A stretch of 64,000 bases of DNA. It comes from Isoetes taiwanensis. Lineage: Eukaryota; Streptophyta; Lycopodiopsida; Isoetales; Isoetaceae. Within the stretch, counting starts at the first letter, position 1; every line of letters starts with the position of its first letter. Where the stretch lies: positions 8,370,992 through 8,434,991 of the forward strand of contig JAJEKV010000058.1 in the NCBI GenBank assembly GCA_021234155.1, written 5' to 3'. Below are positions 60,201 to 64,000 of this stretch, one piece after another. Below the pieces are notes generated by a model. The model saw only the letters and a program-made list of their open reading frames with translations. It was not told where the DNA came from and searched no databases. Both the position numbers and the translations under genes were made by a program.

Positions 60201-61138
60201 AATTTTCCAATGCAATACAGAACCCAAACAAAACATGCATAGAAAGATGGATAAAACGACAGAGTAGAACAGTAAAAAAGATAGGATTAAAGGCTACAAA
60301 CTTTCGCCCTAATTTATTTTCTTCAAAAAAAGTAAAACCTTGAAGAAACGTTGACGGTGGCGGAGAAGAAGGAAAGCGAGGCCCAGTGGTTAGCAGACCG
60401 GAGTTGATAATCCCTGAGCTGCTCCGCTAGGTTAGTCCGAGTTATCATAGTGCACCGCCGGACTTCCCATTACATAGCAAACGCCCTGTAAGAGATCCCA
60501 ATATTTATCTTTCAAAATTACATATGTTAATGCCACGTGTGCATATGGGCACTCTTTGGAAAAAGAGGAGTTTTCAACGTAGCCTATGTTTGATTTGAGC
60601 GTGGGACGAATTGCATTGCTTACATCTTTTCACGTGTCGTTATGTGATTGGCTCTGTGGGCAGCAGGGCTCCAGATTAGGGGGGTTCCTCCCCAGAATTT
60701 CCGATCGAAGTTGTTAAAATCCGGTTTCTTTAATAGATGCCGGCAAAATTTCCGGTCAAAATTTAGTAAAATCCTTGTTAAATCCGGTAAATTAGAGGAT
60801 ATTTTCTGAAAAATCCGGTAAGTACCAACAAAGCACGGCATTTTTCCGGTTTAAGCAAAATCTAATCTGGAGGCCTGGGCAGGATTGCAATTAAATTGCT
60901 TTTAATTGCTTCAATAACTTAGCCTCCATAAACTTCACCCTTGAAGAATATGATTATGTGGGCGAAATTTGAAAGCGTATTTTTATAACCTAAGGTTTGG
61001 GATGGTTAGTATTGGTGTTCGTATGGAAAAAGGGTAGGAGATGATGGTGGCACTGTGGATTCGAAACTTTGGGATCTGGGGCGGGCATCTGTTGCTCGGT
61101 TGGCCGGAACTGGGAGTTCTCACATGGTCTGTGCCATA
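57250..61138. other. Intergenic DNA, nothing recognised
   Basis: AT-rich, short ORFs only. Small features: a repeated ggcagacagaggctt word at 58541 and 58569, and several aaatccggt words at 60715-60825. No protein family, element end or RNA gene recognised on either strand. Confidence 0.5.
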
Positions 61139-61176
61139 GATGGCGGAAATGACGATGGTGGCGCCGGGTATGTGTC
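61139..61176. repeat. 38-bp inverted repeat, left arm
   Basis: gatggcggaaatgacgatgg ... gccgggtatgtgtc is the reverse complement of 62964-63001 with 2 mismatches in 38. It lies directly before the LINE sequence. Confidence 0.9.
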
Positions 61177-62959
61177 TTGGCTGTGTGGTTGTTTCTGTTT
61201 TGGGGCATAGGATAAGAAGGGGTCGTGTTGGTTGTTCGGAACCGGCCCAGCTGACTCCGCCTCCCCCTTGTTTGGCTCTATTCCCTTGGAAGGTGCTTCC
61301 AGGTAATGTGTGTACTAAGCTGTTGGGTATTCCCTTTGGAGGGGATGTTTCCATGGGGAGGGTGTGGAATGAGATTTTGCAGGGGTTGCAGAAATACCTC
61401 AATTGGTGGAAGGGTAGCAAGTTGTCCATGGCAGGTAGGATCACTATTGCCAAGTCAGTACTTTGTAGCACTCATGTGTACATAGCATCTGCGATGTTAG
61501 CTCCTGAGGGTAAGATACAAGCTTTTAATAAGATTGTTCGAAATTTTGTGTGGGGCGGGGATGATGAAGGGGCAGTTGTTAAAGTCGCTTGGTGGAAGTG
61601 TCTCCGGCCCCGGGAGGATGGGGGCTTGGCCATTCTGGATTTGGCACTGCATAGTAAGGTGTTGGTCTCCAAGTTTGTTTGAAGCATTCTGCAGGATGGA
61701 GCATCTTCTCCTGGTGCGGCGCTGTTGTTGCAGTCTCTTCGCCATTGTGTGGCGTTTGGGAAGTCGTCTGTGCATGTGGAGTTGCCCTAGGCACTGTTGT
61801 ATGGTCTCTGGCCTTTCTCACATGCATCCCCTTTTCTCACGGGGGTGTTGCGGGCTTGGGATCATGTGCGTGTGTTCTTCCAGCTAGATTATGCCTAGTT
61901 TATCATCACTCTTCTCCTTTCTTGTGGGTTCCTCTACCCCCTGCGCACTTGCCCTTGGCTGCCACCATGCATGCTCGGACGCAGGCCCGTTGGAGGCGAG
62001 CTGCTGTGCTCACCTTGGAGGATTGGTATTGGGGTGGTCAGCTAGCTTCATGGGAGTTCTTTCGAGCTCGCTTTCTGCTGAGGGGGAGTGACCGGGCTAT
62101 CTGGGAACAAGTGGCGGGGAGTATTCCGCTACACATACATGTAGTCCCTCAGGATGATGTGGTGGTGCAGGTTTGGAAGGTTCATCTGGATGTTGTATCT
62201 TCTCGTTTTGTGCGGTCTTGTTACCGGGTGCTGGCTATTCATGACACACTGCCCCCTTCAGGCAAGTGGTCTCTGCAGCTTCCGGGTTCTCGATGGCACT
62301 CGGTTTGGACGTGGACATGGAGCTCACTTCCCCCACCGAAGGTTAGGGTGCTTCTGTGGCAAGTGGTGCACCGCTATATCAGGGTGAATGCCCTTGTGAG
62401 TCAGTTTAGGCCGGGTGTGAGCCCTCTCTGCCCTTGTTGTAGCCTTCATTGTGAGACTGTAGAGCATTGTCTAGTTTTATGCCCTCACTTGCAGGCTGCC
62501 TGGGATTGGGTTAGGGCTCTGTTTCAGGTGAGATTGACTAGCCAGCAGTTGCTGCTTCATGTGTATCTTGGTGCTTGGCCGCTCTTGCGGCAGCAAGCCT
62601 TGCATCTGTGCGTGGCTTGGTTGGTGTGGCTGATTTGGAAGCGGCGGCGGTTGTGGATCTTTCAGGGGATTCAGCACTCTGCAACCTCTCTAATTCCTCG
62701 ACTCAGGTACAAGCTATTTCAAAGCTTTCTGGTGTTCCGGGGATTAGTAGTGCGGGAGTTCGCCATTTGGCAGGACTTCTTGGGTGTTGTAGATGGTGAT
62801 GGTCGGTTTGTACAGTAGTAGAGTTACAGTTTTTCTGTGAGTTTGTTGTGGAGTGTCGAGGTATCGCTGTCTCTTTGGGGCAGTTCTCCTTCCTCCTCAC
62901 TTGCTTTGTAACCTTACCATTCTTTTAATATATTGATGACACAATTCTTCAAAAAAAAA
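61177..62959 (+). mobile_element. 5'-truncated L1-like LINE with poly(A)
   Basis: Keeps the end of reverse transcriptase and the zinc-binding C-terminus. Motifs: VCTKLLGIPFGGDVSMGRVW, YLNWWKGSKLSMAGRITIAK, FNKIVRNFVWGGDDEG, VAWWKCLRPREDGGLAIL. A TGA at 61680 and a frame change lead to a long frame up to 62818, with PPPKVRVLLWQVVHRYI and the zf-RVT signature CPCC...CETVEHCLVLCPHLQAAW. The 3' UTR ends in A9 at 62951-62959. The catalytic RT core is absent, so it is a dead 5'-truncated copy. GC is higher than in the surroundings. Flanks form an inverted repeat instead of the expected direct target duplication. Confidence 0.87.
61679..62818 (+). CDS. LINE C-terminal frame (zf-RVT domain)
   Basis: 379 codons open, of which the part from about 61970 (ARTQARWRRAAVLTLEDWYW) onwards matches LINE C-termini: FLLRGSDRAIWEQV, VRVLLWQVVHRYIRVN, then C..C...C..H..C..C of zf-RVT. 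The first ~95 codons are out of frame relative to the LINE and are not real protein. Confidence 0.75.
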   Translation: MKHSAGWSIFSWCGAVVAVSSPLCGVWEVVCACGVALGTVVWSLAFLTCIPFSHGGVAGLGSCACVLPARLCLVYHHSSPFLWVPLPPAHLPLAATMHARTQARWRRAAVLTLEDWYWGGQLASWEFFRARFLLRGSDRAIWEQVAGSIPLHIHVVPQDDVVVQVWKVHLDVVSSRFVRSCYRVLAIHDTLPPSGKWSLQLPGSRWHSVWTWTWSSLPPPKVRVLLWQVVHRYIRVNALVSQFRPGVSPLCPCCSLHCETVEHCLVLCPHLQAAWDWVRALFQVRLTSQQLLLHVYLGAWPLLRQQALHLCVAWLVWLIWKRRRLWIFQGIQHSATSLIPRLRYKLFQSFLVFRGLVVREFAIWQDFLGVVDGDGRFVQ

Positions 62960-62963
62960 GAAG

Positions 62964-63001
62964 GACACATACCCGGCGCCACCATTGCCATTTCCGCCAT
63001 C
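62964..63001. repeat. 38-bp inverted repeat, right arm
   Basis: Reverse complement of 61139-61176, starting 5 bp after the LINE poly(A). Confidence 0.9.
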
Positions 63002-63580
63002 AGTTTGTTAATAACGTTATTCAGGTTGGGATTGAGGGCATAGGATTGCGGCATCACTGCATTTGCTTAGGCGGCAGCTTAGAGCGTTCTATATGTCCAT
63101 TGACGTGCTATATCTGTTGTGGGGTGGGAGCATTTGGGTGTGCCTGTTTCTAAATTGCACATATTATGTTCTCATATGAGCCTTGCGAGAGCATTACTTG
63201 TGCAAGAAATACGGAAATTAGATGCGGTCATAAGGCATGCACAGAGTGGCTCGGCTATGAACTGATTTATTTCTATGTTTATGTTTTGTTAGTTTGTCAT
63301 TTCTACATGGAGTTCATGAACCTTGATCTGGATTTATGTTGTAGTGCTTGCAGGAGCACCTTGGTGTTGGGGAGCTCAACTTCGTTCACCTGGTTGAGTC
63401 TCCTTCAACATTGTAAAGTTTCTTTTGAGTTATTAACGTATAGGTGCACTTATGTTGGTTATGGAAACGGTTCTTCATAATTGTGAGCAAGCTGAATTTG
63501 GTTAAGGGCAATTATGTTATGGGGTGGATTGTTATTGATATTTCGTTATGTAAAGTAATGGGGCTAACTTGTTTGATATG
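63002..63580. other. Unique DNA, nothing recognised
   Basis: One 104-codon plus-strand ORF (63166-63480), Cys- and Tyr-rich with no family resemblance. No other structure seen. Confidence 0.4.
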
Positions 63581-63601
63581 TTAGCGGGCTTCGGCCCCTG
63601 G

Positions 63602-63639
63602 GCATACCAGACGTCCCTCTTGTGGGATGCCTGGTATGC
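63602..63639 (+). other. Hairpin gcataccag / ctggtatgc
   Basis: A perfect 9-bp stem (63602-63610 with 63631-63639) whose loop contains a further tccc/ggga pairing. It lies 4 bp upstream of the tRNA-like hairpin and could be part of the same RNA. Confidence 0.6.
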
Positions 63640-63642
63640 TTG

Positions 63643-63688
63643 AATGAGCATGGGAATTTATACTGGGGTTCGACTCCCCAGGCTCATT
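63643..63688 (+). ncRNA. tRNA-like minihelix (acceptor stem plus T-arm)
   Basis: aatgagc (63643-63649) pairs perfectly with gctcatt (63682-63688), like a 7-bp acceptor stem. Directly inside on the 3' side is ctgggg-ttcgact-ccccag (63663-63681), a T-arm with the exact tRNA T-loop TTCGANT. ggttcgactcc also matches the Pol III B-box. D-arm and anticodon arm are missing (13 nt instead). It may be a tRNA-derived element, a SINE head, a tRNA-like RNA end or a decayed tRNA. Confidence 0.5.
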
Positions 63689-64000
63689 ATAATTTATGTG
63701 GTGGTTGCTGCTTCAATCATTTGTGAATGAAATTATGGTTATGGAATTCATCATTGGGCGAAATTTGAAATGTTATCAATCTTGTTAATTTGGGATTTTC
63801 CGGTCTGGTGGAAATGGAATTTTTTTTAGCGCGATTTCCTAAGATTGTATGAAGTTTTGATGCCGGAAAAATATTCCGATTATCCAAAAATCGAAAAATA
63901 CTAATTTCGTATGATTTGGCATTTTGGGATTTCATTGCTTTGGATTACGTCCCCAATTTTCATCTTTCTTTATCTTGGCTTATCCTCGGCATGGTTGCCA

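Noticed and set aside
60983-61471. 162-codon minus-strand ORF
   Set aside because: It is the complement of the LINE coding strand and its flank.

Overview
The window is nuclear DNA of a land plant, dense in transposable elements. Evidence: spliced genes of plant type (a DENN-domain gene, a DExH-box helicase gene), PPR-repeat and laccase fragments, Ty3/gypsy and Ty1/copia LTR elements, plant-type LINEs, and two copies of a DUF7869-type transposase-like gene. Introns that can be measured are short, roughly 40-150 bp. The DUF7869 genes and the LINE type make me lean towards a seed-free plant (fern, lycophyte or bryophyte), with low confidence.

Layout. Bases 1-18696 and 34372-53109 are two direct copies (A and B) of one segment of about 18.7 kb. 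Copy A starts at the window edge, so the left limit is unknown. Each copy holds, left to right: AT-rich DNA; a GC-rich tract with a ~100 bp tandem repeat; a minus-strand LINE 3' end with its poly(A); a 7.3 kb Ty3/gypsy element inserted into that LINE (same CTCTC target duplication in both copies); the other side of the LINE; a minus-strand copia fragment; a minus-strand PPR fragment; and the 3' part of a minus-strand DENN-domain gene. Copy A keeps further 5' DENN exons to about 19.1 kb. In copy B the homology stops inside a DENN exon at 53109 and is followed by exons of a DExH-box RNA helicase on the same strand, so the breakpoint makes a potential chimeric gene.

Between the copies (18.7-34.4 kb) lie a broken minus-strand DUF7869 gene, a small Gly/Tyr-rich ORF with a local tandem duplication, laccase and PPR fragments, long stretches where I recognise nothing, an unrecognised coding-like tract (28-31 kb) and a minus-strand LINE reverse-transcriptase relic. 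After copy B come the helicase exons, a plus-strand DUF7869 gene with a clean 74-bp intron, about 4 kb of unrecognised DNA, a 5'-truncated LINE flanked by a 38-bp inverted repeat, and a small tRNA-like hairpin near 63.66 kb.

Two observations stand out. First, copies A and B differ mostly by small indels and substitutions at CAG, CTG and CCGG-like sites (for example tcaggg versus tcgggg). This is the plant CHG methylation context and not a C-to-T pattern, which suggests modification-driven base-calling error. Many frameshifts, especially in copy A, may therefore not be real, and the duplication itself could be one locus assembled twice. Second, the gypsy element has a plant/archaeal-type RNase H placed upstream of reverse transcriptase, while the usual RNase H behind reverse transcriptase has lost its first catalytic motif.
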